62,500 nt of DNA from Symbiodinium natans. Taxonomy: Eukaryota; Sar; Dinophyceae; Suessiales; Symbiodiniaceae. The stretch covers positions 1 through 62,500 of the forward strand of contig CAJNDS010002064.1 of NCBI GenBank assembly GCA_905221605.1, read 5' to 3'. The notes under the pieces were generated by a model that worked only from the letters and a program-made list of their open reading frames with translations, was not told the DNA's origin and made no database searches. Positions 52,480 through 61,661 of the stretch are shown here, in pieces. Both the position numbers and the translations under genes were made by a program. The stretch's first letter is position 1. Each line of letters opens with the position of its first letter.

Positions 52480-53090
52480 TAGGCTCTTAAGAGCTCTTAA
52501 GGGCTCTTAAGGGCTGGAAGGGCTCTGAAGTCTTAAGAAGCTCTGAAAGGGCTCTAAAAGGCTTCTGCTGGAGCCCTAAAGGAATGGCCCACCCCAAGCC
52601 GAACTCCTCAACCCCAAAGTCTCAACACTGAACCTGGAGGGTTCCCCGAAAGCCCTCAACCACTACCGCAAACCGCTAGATCCCTAAATCTCTAAATCCT
52701 TAAGACCCAAAGCCATCTTGCAGTTCACACCTCACCTTTTTAAGATTACTACCCCACCTCTCGAATCTAGGATGTAGGGTTTGGGTTTAGGAACCCTAAA
52801 CCCTAAACCCTAAACCCCACCCACAAAAAAGGATGCAAAAACAACCCATGACAAATCAAGGGTTTTTTGTGGGCCTGACTCGTGTTTTGTGGGACACACA
52901 CACACATGCAAGCTTGAGTGTGTTTGCTAAGGGTCGAGGGTCGGGGCCCAATCACGAAACCCAAAAGATACCAAAACGAAAGCTTTAGCACTACGCCCCA
53001 AACCCTCACAAACCCTATCTTTTCAAGCCCACGCTCCAGCCTAATTCACTAAACGCCTAAACCTAAAGCCCCCTGAACCCCCTTAAGCCA
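52480..53090. other. no gene seen; short CTCTTAAGGG repeats
   Basis: CTCTTAAG/GGGCTCT repeats at 52485-52565; the remainder is AT-balanced sequence with stops on all frames apart from a weak minus frame at 52803-53009. Confidence 0.4.
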
Positions 53091-53225
53091 GGGTGGTTTT
53101 GCCGCCTGCGACGGCGTGGGGTGGGATAACAGAGTTAGCTGGCTCTCCACAATCGCGCCACGGCTGCTCTTCCTATTTCGCGAAGCTTGCGAAGATTGTC
53201 TGCATCCCAACCTTCACAGCTGCTC
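53090..53225 (-). repeat. dispersed repeat, copy B
   Basis: Similar to 22675-22800; best-conserved block GGCGTGGGGTGGGA, and CCTTCACAGC at the far end. Confidence 0.5.
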
Positions 53226-53544
53226 CATGTTTCTGCAAACCCTGAACCCCGAACCCCAAACCCTAAACCCTAAACCACCCATAAACATTCCGGCCTCGGC
53301 CCTTTCCGCCGCTGCCGCCTCGAGACTCCCGGGGAGGCTCCCGGAACGAGTCTCGGGGAGGCTCCCGGCCCTTGGGCCCTCGGCTGGGAGAAATTAGGGT
53401 TTGGGGTTTAGGGGTCAGGCTTTAGGGTTAGGGGCTCAAAGTTGTGAGGCTTTAGGGTTCAGCGCTTTGGGGTGTTGAGGGCTCTGGCAAGGCTTAAGAG
53501 TCGCTTCCAGCATTCATTATGCAACGATTTTAGTGAGTGATTTC

Positions 53545-53740
53545 TAGTTTTCAGCCTCTTACAAGAAGGCCTCTTACAGGCAGGCGCCTACCCCCTTACG
53601 GACAGGCCCTTAGCAGGGAATTCCCTAGATGCCCAAGCCCCTTTTCGGTTGGGAAAGTCCTGATGAAAGGCCCTTTACGGGCCTTACACTGAGGCCTTTT
53701 CGGGGAGGCCCCTTCTCAAAGGGCGCCTTACGGGGAGGCC
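53545..53740 (+). repeat. degenerate short repeats around GGCCCTTTACGGG
   Basis: Eight or more imperfect units (GGCCTCTTACAGG, GGCGCCTACCCCCTTACGG, GGCCTTTTCGGGG, GGCGCCTTACGGGG). The 64-codon plus frame over it is probably spurious. Confidence 0.6.
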
Positions 53741-54062
53741 ATCATGGCAGGAGGTGGTATCATGTTGGCCTCGTTCTGTGGGTGTCTTTTGTTGGCTCTA
53801 GGAGGGTTGAGACCCTGAAGTAAGAAAGGGAGGGGTGTAGGGTTCAAGGTTTGGGGGTTTAAGGCTTCAGGGCTTAGGGTTCAGGGTTGAGGGTTTATAA
53901 CGGTCTAAGGGTTTCAGGGTTGAATGGTCTAGGGTATAGGGGTGAGGGGAACCCTAAACCCTAAACCCTAAAACCCTAAAACCCTAAACCCGAACTAGAC
54001 CCTAAACCCTAAACCCTAATCCCTAATCCCTAATCCCATATCGGGTTTTGAACCCTAAGCAG

Positions 54063-55034
54063 GCGTGCCGCCCAGCAGCCATCGCGGCCCTTGACGTCCC
54101 ATCCGCTTCGGCGCTCGCCCTTCCCGCCTGGAAGGTGCCCCCCGCGAGCTGGTTTCCGTTTAGGGTTTAGGGCTTAGGTTTTAGGGTGGGTTTAGGGTTT
54201 AGGGTTTAGGGCTTAGGGCTTAGGGCTTAGGGTTTAGGGTTTAGATTTAGGGTTTAGGGTTTAGGGTTTAGGGTTTAGGGTTTAGGGTTTAGGGTTTAGG
54301 GTTTAGGGTTTAGAGTTTAGGGTTTAGGGTTTAGGGTTTAGAGTTTAGGGTTTAGGGTTTAGGGTTTAGGGGCCACAGGGAGCTCAAGAACCCAAAAAAA
54401 GAGGCCCTCCTTTCACTTTCAGCCGGCGCCAGGACCCTGGGCTGTGGCTCCCAGGTCGAGTTGTGGGTTTCCATGTCTCAGCAATGCAACCTTCAGAGTA
54501 ACGTAGGAGCCGGAATCATTGGAACAGGTTTTTTTTTCCTTTTCTGTTTTTTATTTATGTTTTTTTTGGGGGGGAGGGGAGGGGGGGTGGGTGGTTAGAG
54601 TATGATTACACCTGGGCCATAAGAGAAATAATGGAACACCATTAGATATGCAGAACAGCCTTTTTTTCGGAGGGGGGGAGTAAGGTGATTATAGCATAAT
54701 CACACAGGGACAGCTACAGGGACCATAAGGGAATGCTATTAGTAGCTATTCCGACCCCTACATTAATCGGTGAAAGCTGTACATCTTGTGTCATGACCTG
54801 CAGGTCGCTGGAAAAAAAGAAGAAGCTGGCGTTGGGCAAGTTGCAGGTACGTCCTGGAACTTAGGGTTTAGGGTTTAGGGTTTAGGGTTTAGGGTTGAGG
54901 GTTTAGGGTTTAGGGTTCAGGGTTTAGGGGACCTGGGACGTGGTGCTGCAATGCTTGCTACGCTGGGCAAAACCAACCACTCTGCAACGTGCCGACGATT
55001 GCCGAAACCATGGCAATGCGTCTACGAGTTGTAG
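54063..55034 (+). CDS. plus-strand gene, 3' exons, unrecognised
   Basis: Exons: about 54063-54159 (RPAAIAALDVPSASALALPA; minus strand also open), 54423-54502 after acceptor CACTTTCAG (RTLGCGSQVELWVSMSQQCN, LQSN), 54804-54846 (VAGKKEEAGVGQVA) and 54928-55034 (RGAAMLATLGKTNHSATCRR, LPKPWQCVYEL, stop TAG). Joins are GT-AG and in phase. The middle intron is a double family-4 element. The last intron ends in a TTTAGGG array whose TTTAG is the acceptor. An alternative frame of the last exon runs to 55100. It converges on the KH gene. Confidence 0.5.
54160..54372 (+). repeat. TTTAGGG array
   Basis: About 28 units including TTTAGAG and CTTAGGG variants, between two plus-strand exons. Confidence 0.9.
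54503..54780 (+). repeat. double family-4 element as an intron
   Basis: Begins at donor GTAGGAGCCGGAATCATTGG and ends CTATTCCGACCCCTACATTA. A second family-4 body starts at about 54658. A G-rich tract (54566-54590) lies in the first copy. Confidence 0.6.
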
Positions 55035-55504
55035 GCTACAGCACACCAACTATGACCGCGAAGCCTGCACTGCACAAGGCATTCTGAACTTCTTTGCGTG
55101 ACCATTGGCGATGTTCGCCGACGTCGATGGCTGCCACTGTGCAGCAACACAAGAAAACTTCCAGCGACATGAACCGTGAATGATGTACTTCTGTTCCATC
55201 TGCCTCTCTAAGTCACCGAGCATGCTGCCCGAGCAGCGGCACTGCCAAACGAGCAGGCAGTGCGACAGACAAAGGGCGACGGCTAAACCAGACCCTGATA
55301 TGCAGAACTACATCTGTCAAAGGCGCAGCAGATTCCATTTTCGCTGAGCGTAACACAAACTCACAACAAAATCTAGGCAACTGCTACCCCTAAACCCTAA
55401 ACCTAAACCTTAAACCCTAAACCCTAAACCCTAAACTCTAAACCCTAAACCCTAAACCCTAAACCCTACCTCAATGCAACACATCAGGCTTGGATGCCGC
55501 CACT
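55035..55504. other. intergenic region between convergent genes
   Basis: Two stops face each other here (55034 plus, 55505 minus). It contains a CCCTAAA array at 55386-55468. No gene is called; an alternative frame of the plus gene extends to 55100. Confidence 0.5.
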
Positions 55505-58197
55505 TCAGACCTTCATTCCGCCGACGCAATGATGCACCATCAGTGCAGGGTTGCTCCCGTTGGCAGCAAGATGCTATGACACCCCGTAGAGGGTTTTTAG
55601 GGTTTAGGGTTTAGGGTTTAAGGTTACAATTAACCTGAAGCTTTCCTCGCTTGAAACTAGGAGCAAGCCTGCGACGTGCATTTCTAAACCGCGCCGACCC
55701 ACTGAAGGAGCTGTTCCACGATCGTTCAATCTAAGGGTAGTTACACGTGCCCTTAACATGGTCCCTAACCTCCGTTAAACGGTTCTGATGTATGGGCCCT
55801 TATTTGGTATGTGGTGTGTATAAGGGGTATATGAGGGGTACCCTTTCAAGGGCCCATACTACGGGCCATGCAGCTACCCCAAGGATCAAGCTGAAATCCC
55901 ACCGCTGAGACCCTCGGTACGCAACCCAAGGCCTACAGTGGCCTAGCTCAAAAACGAGCAGTAAAACAACCTGTTCGATGAAGTGTTGCCTCTTGGTGGA
56001 ATTCCCTTCTTCGACATCAGGGCAATGGCTTTGCCATCCTGACAGAAGCGCTCAAACTCGGATTCTAAGCGCTTCAGAAGGTCGAGCACCATCCGATGCC
56101 CAGTCTCCAGGCTTGCCGGTGTGTCGCAGCTCAGGTTGAGCTTCAAGCCTCAGTAGCCCCATAACCATATTATAACAAGGGCACCCCTTTCTTGGTTGGT
56201 TGCTTTATAAGGGAACCCGGAACTCCAAAAAAAAGGGCAAAGGGCACCACTGGGCTACCAAGAAGCTCATGGGAGCCTCGAGGCCGCCACACTCATAGTG
56301 TCGGCTACCGCGCCCACGCAACCGGAGCTTGCCCCCGCACGCCTCGCTGATCCGCTTCATGTTGCTGCCCTTGCGGCCGTAGAGCTTGGGCACGAAGTCG
56401 AAGGCTGCCAGGATCTCGGGGCCTGGAAGAAATGCGTACTCACCTTGGCTGCACTTAGGAGGGTAGCTATGAGTTAAACTTTTATCTGCCTCATGAAGAA
56501 ACCCAATAAAACCCCAAAAAGGCTAAGGATCTAAAGGCACAGTAAAGCACCACCAAGTCACACACGCAAGCAGCCCCACCCCTCTTCTTCTTCTTCTGCT
56601 GCTTCTTGGAGAGGTTGGGCTGCTGGCCCAGATCGCTGGAGGAGCATGTCGATCTTGTCGAGAGCGAGTCAATGGAAGGGTTCAGCTCCTGTATTTTACG
56701 AGCATTTCTGCTGGGGAGTGAGGCCCTAAGGCCTAAACCCTAGGCCCTAAGCCCTAAACCCTAAACCCCTAAACCCTAAACCCAATGCCGCATTGGGATC
56801 CTCACGACTTGAAGCCTTGAGGTCCGCCACCAAACCCGGTGCAAGTGGCGTTGAGCATGCGGGAGCCCTTGCGGAGGACCCTGCCGTGGAAGCCTGCAAC
56901 GCCGGCGAAGGGCTGAAAAAAGGGGCCTGAATAATTAGAATGAGTTTTGGGGGTGTTTATGGTAGAACTACAAATGGGGCCATAAGGGCATGGTAGTAGG
57001 AACTATTCCGACCCCTACATTAGGGCTTAGGGCTTAGGGGGGGCAAGGGCTTGTGAAGTCTGCAAGGGCACCCCCTAACTACCTGGGCTCGAATGGACTG
57101 CCTTGCTCTTCTTCCTGTCCGTCAAGTGGTTCACGGCACTCACCACGGAGTGCGCCGGAGATCCCCCTCGTCGTTTGGCATGTTCTTGGCATCTGCCTCC
57201 TTCATTACCAACCCCCCTAGCTGGGGGCTCCCTGGCATCCCTGGCAGCACTGCGCTCATCGCCTTCATGGAGACCATGCTGGGGCAGTCCGACGGAAGTT
57301 CCACCACCGAGTCGCTCACCTTCTTCGCAAGACTGCGCAGCAAGACCTCCTTCCGTGCTCGGAGTGCCGCCGTGGCAAGGGGGTTCTCGGCTTCGAGGCC
57401 CGGGGGCGCCGCCATTCCCGGGGGCGCGTGGACTTTGAGCACACCCTCTGTGGTCAACTGGAGCTGGGGCATGAACTCCAGGAGGTCCTTGGGTTCAGGG
57501 TTTAGGGGTTTAGGGGTTTAGGGTTTAGGGTTTAGGGTTTAGGGTTTAGGGTTTAGGGTTTAGGGCTTAGGGCTTAGGGTTTAGGGTTTAGGGTTTAGGG
57601 TTTAGGGTTTAGGGTTTAGGGTTTAGGGTTTAGGGTTTAGGGTTTAGGGTTTAGGGTTTAGGGTTTAGGGTGTCAGAACGTCGAGCGAGGAGGATGCCAT
57701 GCCGGCAAGTAACTTGCACCTACAAGTGGTCTTCGGGCCTATGCAGATGAAGAGACTCACCCTCGAAACAAGAGACTCCACATGACACACATGGGCACAT
57801 GCACAGTCCTCAAAGTGGTGGTGCAGGAGGGGCTCTCCCATGGTGGAGAGGATGACCTCGGGGGCCTGGCTGCTGCCCCTCTTAAGATCCTCAAACTCGC
57901 TCACAAACCGGGTCATCTCCGCCATGGCAGCCCTAAATGCACTCCTGGAGCCGAAACAAACTCTTCGCACGGGGGGGTTTGCGGACTTTTGCTGGGCACG
58001 GCGGCGAGACCACGCAGCCAAAGCCTAAAGCGGCAAGTCCAAGAAACACACTGCAAGGCCTGGAATCAGAGGGCATGGGCATTCTGGGCCATGGTGAACC
58101 CCCCCCTTGTGCCTTTTGCAGGAGGGGCACCCTTGCCCTTGGCATCAAACCTGCCAGACATCAAAGAGAGGGCGCGCTCCGTGAGGCGTGTGGCCAT
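55505..58197 (-). CDS. KH-domain RNA-binding protein, at least ten exons
   Basis: Exons: 58197-58075 (MATRLTERALSLMSGRFDAK), 58024-57761, 57487-57144 (LEAENPLATAALRARKEVLL), one small unplaced exon, 56912-56806, 56725-56580 (IQELNPSIDSLSTRSTCSSS), 56422-56267, 56148-55971, 55932-55878, 55730-55635 and 55573-55505 (HLAANGSNPALMVHHCVGGM, stop). The KH domain spans exon 56422-56267 into 56148-55971: FVPKLYGRKGSNMKRISEAC, KLRLRGRGS, then SLKLNLSCDTPASL; the GRKG loop and RGRGS are typical of type-I KH proteins binding single-stranded RNA. All listed joins keep phase, except around the missing exon between 57143 and 56913. Introns include family 4, 5 and 6 elements and heptamers. The N-terminal part is of unknown function. 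Confidence 0.75.
55731..55877 (-). repeat. introner, family 5 (147 nt)
   Basis: Donor GTAGCTGCATGGCCCG, acceptor TGTAACTACCCTTAG. Removal joins FSLILG to IERSWNSS in frame. Confidence 0.7.
56149..56266 (-). repeat. introner, family 6 (118 nt, GC-AG)
   Basis: The body starts GTAGCCCAGTGGTGCCC. The frame-preserving donor is GC eight bases upstream (ATGA|GCTTCTTG), the acceptor GGGGCTACTGAG. Splicing joins EAPM to SLKLNLS. Confidence 0.68.
56726..56805 (-). repeat. 80-nt intron made mostly of TTTAGGG-type units
   Basis: Minus strand: GTGAGGATCC, then six to seven TTTAGGG-like units ending GGCCTTAG|GG. The frame is restored exactly across it. Confidence 0.7.
56913..57025 (-). repeat. introner, family 4
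   Basis: Minus strand GTAGGGGTCGGAATAGTTCC ... AATTATTCAGGCCCCTTTTTTCAG| directly before exon 56912-56806. Confidence 0.68.
57493..57672 (+). repeat. TTTAGGG array in a KH-gene intron
   Basis: About 25 units filling nearly all of the intron between exons 2 and 3 (57488-57760). Confidence 0.9.
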
Positions 58198-58865
58198 GTG
58201 TGCCCTTGCCTACCCGTGACCCCCGCAGCCCCTGCAGGGGGTGTCAAGTAGCCTGAATACACCCTCCATCATCTGCATCTCAACACGCATCGTCGCATGC
58301 GGGCCTGGGCACCTCGGTCTCGTGCTCGTGATACCTGGCTCACAGGATTCACCCTCTACTGCTCGTGAACAGTTGCTGCCCTCTTGCATGAATGTCCCTC
58401 AGTGAGGACAAGCCAGCTTGTGTGCTACCCCTGCCAGCCCGAGCGCGCCTCTGCATCATCATGACGTGGGCCCTGTAGACCCCCAGCAGGGGGCCCTTGA
58501 TGTGCATGGTTTGCTCCCTGGCACTTTAAAGTCATGAAGTCATGTTGATGCCGCTAGTGAATACTATGGACTATGGATTATTGATTGGTTTGTGTCCTAG
58601 CAGCACAAGTTGAGAGTTGGTAGGACTTGTACAGTTGCGGCTTGCTTGCTGAGCCTGCCCCCTCCTCTTGCGCACACCTGCTCCCTTTTCCTGGGCAGTT
58701 CGATCGCCGACGGTCAAGGCACGGATCACGGAACAGCTGGCCTTCACTCAGTGGCTCCGCGATCCGGAAAAACCTCAGTCAAGGTGTCATGTGGAACGGA
58801 TCTTGACTCCAGCAGACGTCTTGTCCCTAAGACAAGCTCTGCATCAAACTCTCACCATAAGAGGC
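58198..58865. other. spacer between KH gene and VDE-like gene
   Basis: No minus-strand exon seen. On plus, after acceptor-like CCTGGGCAG (58699), a coding-like frame RITEQLAFTQWLRDPEKPQS runs on into the region opposite the VDE-like gene. It may be an old retroelement piece or chance. Confidence 0.35.
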
Positions 58866-59387
58866 TCAAACTTCAGTCGTGACACTCTCTTCGACGAGGT
58901 GCCTGACAGCGTCGTACTTCGAGGGCACGCAACCATTGGCGCATTCGAGAGTGTGGCGGCACTTGCTGTGCAGCGCACACGCCGCAGCCTCCTCCGTGCA
59001 GTGCAAGGCCGCGCAGGTCTTGCTGGGTGGAAAGCCGGGGCAGTGCACGCGCATGCACTCCATGAGGGAGGCGAATTTCAAGGCATCCTCGGTCTTTGCG
59101 ATGGGCTCGGTGCAGTGCAACTCGCACATCACGCCATTGCGGCAGTCCGACGAGAAGAGGCACTTGGCCAGGGTCGAGGTGCAGTTGCTCAGGACACACA
59201 GCGGACTCGGACTCAAGGAGGAGGGGTCCATGGGGCAGCCGCTGACGCAGCCCAGCGTGTCATCCACGGTGCTGTTGAGCAAAGCAGTTGCCTTGCGCAG
59301 CATCGCCTGCTGCAGCATCGTCCCTGTAGGCGTGGTCTGTGCTTGGGCGACCGCCAAGAGCGAGAGGGCCTTCAGCATCCACATCAT
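58866..59387 (-). CDS. secreted Cys-rich protein resembling the violaxanthin de-epoxidase N-terminal domain
   Basis: 173 codons from ATG at 59387. A signal peptide is evident (MMWMLKALSLLAVAQAQ). Two Cys-rich blocks follow: residues about 48-95 (CVLSNCTSTLAKCLFSSDCR, NGVMCELHC) and about 108-155 (CAALHCTEEAAACALHSKCR, HTLECANGC). The spacing C-x5-C-x6-C-x5-C-x6-C recalls the Cys-rich domain of VDE. No lipocalin domain is present, so an active de-epoxidase is not implied. It could also be an unrelated secreted Cys-rich protein. A GC donor near 58890 might continue it. Confidence 0.5.
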   Translation of the reverse strand: MMWMLKALSLLAVAQAQTTPTGTMLQQAMLRKATALLNSTVDDTLGCVSGCPMDPSSLSPSPLCVLSNCTSTLAKCLFSSDCRNGVMCELHCTEPIAKTEDALKFASLMECMRVHCPGFPPSKTCAALHCTEEAAACALHSKCRHTLECANGCVPSKYDAVRHLVEESVTTEV

Positions 59388-59537
59388 GGCACAGGGGGCA
59401 AGGGCCGAGGTCGATTGCGCGCGATCTTCCTGTCTGAGCCGAGCTTTGAAAGCAGGCAAGGGCTCGAGTCAAGAGCCGTGTTTCGTGATTTCAAACACGC
59501 CTGGCGCCGGGTGGCAGGCCTTCGCCCTTGACCCATA

Positions 59538-59974
59538 TCAACCCGGCCTCGCGCCCATCGGGACCTCGTCAAAGTGGATGTGGGTGCCGGTGGTGTGGCG
59601 TACATTCTGCACGGCAGAGATCAAGAGATAGAGTCGGAGGAAAGGCCCAAGCCCAAAGCTCTGTCCTAAACTTGCGTCCCTTTGGTGGCACGCTAGGATG
59701 GCCCCTAAAACCCTCTGCGACACATTCCTGAATATGATCCTCTTAAACCCCAACAAGGGAAGATCCAAAGGCCTACCTAGTTCGTATACAGCAATGAGGA
59801 GTGTTACCTAAACCCTAAACCCTAAACCCTAAACCCTAAACCCTAAACCCTAAACCCCCATACAGCAATGAGGAGTGGAGTCGGCCCATGGTGTCGAAGG
59901 CGGGGCACTTCCCAAGCATGCGGCGTTTGCTTGCACGACAGAGACCCTCCAGGATCGGCCCAAGTGAGAACTTC
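59538..59974 (-). CDS. 3' exons of an unrecognised gene, with family-1 and heptamer insertions
   Basis: Upstream exon about 59974-59860 (EVLTWADPGGSLSCKQTPHA), a short piece to 59777 (LLIAVYEL), then 59692-59538 (ACHQRDASLGQSFGLGPFLR, LYLLISAVQNVRHTTGTHIH, stop TGA). The family-1 intron joins CTAG|GTAGG to CCTAG|CGTGC in frame. The heptamer block between the first two pieces is flanked by an 18-bp duplication of exon sequence. The exact splice sites there are not clear. No domain is recognised. Confidence 0.45.
59693..59776 (-). repeat. introner, family 1 (84 nt)
   Basis: GTAGGCCTTTGGATCTTCCC ... GGGGCCATCCTAG on minus. Confidence 0.72.
59786..59877 (-). repeat. CCCTAAA array between 18-bp direct repeats
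   Basis: ATACAGCAATGAGGAGTG at 59786-59803 and 59860-59877, enclosing 56 nt (TTACCTAAACCC ... AAACCCCC). Confidence 0.92.
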
Positions 59975-59977
59975 TCT

Positions 59978-60165
59978 TGGGTTTAGGGTTTAGGGTTTAG
60001 GGTTTAGGGTTTAGGGTTTAGGGTTTAGGGTTTAGGGTTTAGGGCTTAGGGTTTAGGGTTTAGGGTTTAGGGTTTAGGGTTTAGGGTTTAGGGTTTAGGG
60101 TTTAGGGTTTAGGGTCTAGGGTTTAGGGTTTAGGGTTTAAGGTTTAGGGTTTAGGGTTTAGGGTC
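59978..60165 (+). repeat. TTTAGGG array
   Basis: About 27 heptamers with four single-base variants. Confidence 0.9.
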
Positions 60166-60179
60166 CTACTACCAATCTC

Positions 60180-60450
60180 TGCCGAACCCTAAACCCATGC
60201 ATCTAGGCCTGCAACTTCCCCCGAAATCCTACATGCATGAACTTGAGGGACCGAACAACTGACTGGTGCGAAAGTATTGAGAGGAGTGGATGTGGGAGCT
60301 GGAATGTGTATGTGCATATATATATATATATATACAGGGCCCTAGTATGGAATCAGGGGGGCTGAGGAATGTCTTGTGGGGCTTCACTCCTCTACTGGCG
60401 CCTGAGCCCAACATGTCAACAGCATGGTTTGGGGTTTTGAGTTCTAACTC
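60180..60450. other. no gene seen
   Basis: Holds a (TA)n tract at 60318-60333. Short open frames on both strands lack support. Confidence 0.4.
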
Positions 60451-60456
60451 AGGCCC

Positions 60457-60548
60457 TAAAACCCCTAAACCCTAAACCCTAAACCCTAAACCCTAAACCC
60501 TAAACCCTAAACCCTAAACCCTAAACCCTAAACCCTAAACCCTAACCC
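60457..60548 (-). repeat. CCCTAAA array
   Basis: Thirteen heptamers. Confidence 0.9.
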
Positions 60549-60765
60549 CACCCAAGCATGTCTGGGCCCTGGCACCCTCACAATCTGCCCTCCCGGACCG
60601 ATCATGGCGCTGACCTCTGGTGATGGGAGGGGGTTGGGCTTAGGACGTTAGGGTTCAGGCTGCAGGCTTCGGGCGCGAAGTTGACATCACGCAGCGGGGG
60701 AGCTGGTTCTTAAGGCTCTTCTGGCACATTGCGCAGCACTGAAGCCCTGCTTTTGCTCAGCATAA
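60549..60765 (-). CDS. two minus-strand exon candidates
   Basis: About 60760-60668 reads AGLQCCAMCQKSLKNQLPRC (paired cysteines). About 60637-60550 reads PLPSPEVSAMIGPGGQIVRV. The second has a GPGG loop reminiscent of KH domains but is too short to call. Confidence 0.38.
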
Positions 60766-60806
60766 CCCTACCCTAAGACCCTCATGCCTGAACCCCAAAG
60801 CATAAG

Positions 60807-61312
60807 AAGCTGCGGGAAGCCGCGCCTTGTGCGGTGGCAGCTCGCAAGTCACCTCGTACCTTGGCCGGGGGGGAAAAACGGCATATCAACTCCCTGCTCG
60901 GTTCGATTCCTTCGAACCCAAGCTTCCTCAAACCACGAAAGCCTGACTCCCAAAACCCTAAGCCCCTCGTGAAGCCCTAAACCCGAAACCCTAAACCCTA
61001 AACCCTAAGTTTTGGCATCCGAGCAAGCAGAAGGCCATGTGGGACACCCTAGTTCTGGGCTCTGCTTGGAGGTTCATGGTACTTCGTAACCAAGTAGCAA
61101 TTGCATGCACACTTGCAAAATTTGACCATTTTGGGGTGATTAAGGGGGCTTGCAAGTGGGTTATAAGTACAGTTTCAATTATCGCCCTTTTGGGGTGTTT
61201 AAGGGGCTTAGAAGTGGGTTGTATAAGTACAGACATTGGTTCTTCAGCACCAGGAACCTTCAAGTGGCAGCCACTAGGATGCCGCCCGCATCGACGGAAG
61301 CTTGGGGTTTAG
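60807..61312 (+). CDS. plus-strand gene, 3' exons around a family-3 introner
   Basis: Exons about 60807-60958 (KLREAAPCAVAARKSPRTLA, GEKRHINSLLGSIPSNPSFL), about 61007-61063 (KFWHPSKQKAMWDTLVLGS) and 61265-61312 (WQPLGCRPHRRKLGV, stop). The last intron, 61064-61264 (201 nt), uses GC-AG: TCT|GCTTGGAGG ... CCTTCAAG|TGG. It is also open in frame if retained. No family is recognised. Confidence 0.52.
61064..61264 (+). repeat. introner, family 3 (201 nt, GC-AG)
   Basis: GCTTGGAGGTTCATGGTACT ... GGAACCTTCAAG; contains two internal copies of TTTTGGGGTGNTTAAGGGG. Confidence 0.68.
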
Positions 61313-61575
61313 GGTCTAGGATTTAGGGTTTAGGGTTTGGGGTTTAGGGTTTGGGGTTTAGGGTTTAGGGTTTAGGGTTTGGGGTTTAGGGTTTACAAGC
61401 TTTCGAAGGTCGAAGCCGCACTGACGACAGCGTCGACTTCCAAACCCTAAAACCCCAAACCCCAAACCCTAAACCCTAACCCTAAACCCTAACCCTAAAC
61501 CCTAACCCTAAACCCTAACCCTAACCTAAACCCTAACCCTAAACCCCAAACCCTAAACCCCGAATTGTCTGAGGT
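61305..61575. repeat. facing TTTAGGG and CCCTAAA arrays
   Basis: TTTAGGG/TTTGGGG units at 61305-61395, 45 bp of unique sequence, then CCCTAAA/CCCTAA units at 61442-61562. The arrays are head-to-head. Confidence 0.85.
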
Positions 61576-61661
61576 ATTCAGAGTTGGCATCGAGATTCTC
61601 TTAGCTCGAGCACAGACTGCGACGCAAGACCCAAACAAACATCCCACAAGTACGCATAGGG

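Noticed and set aside
60885-60910. tRNA T-arm-like GGTTCGATTCC
   Set aside because: Flanks do not form the T stem and no acceptor or anticodon arm could be found; the stretch is coding-like on plus.
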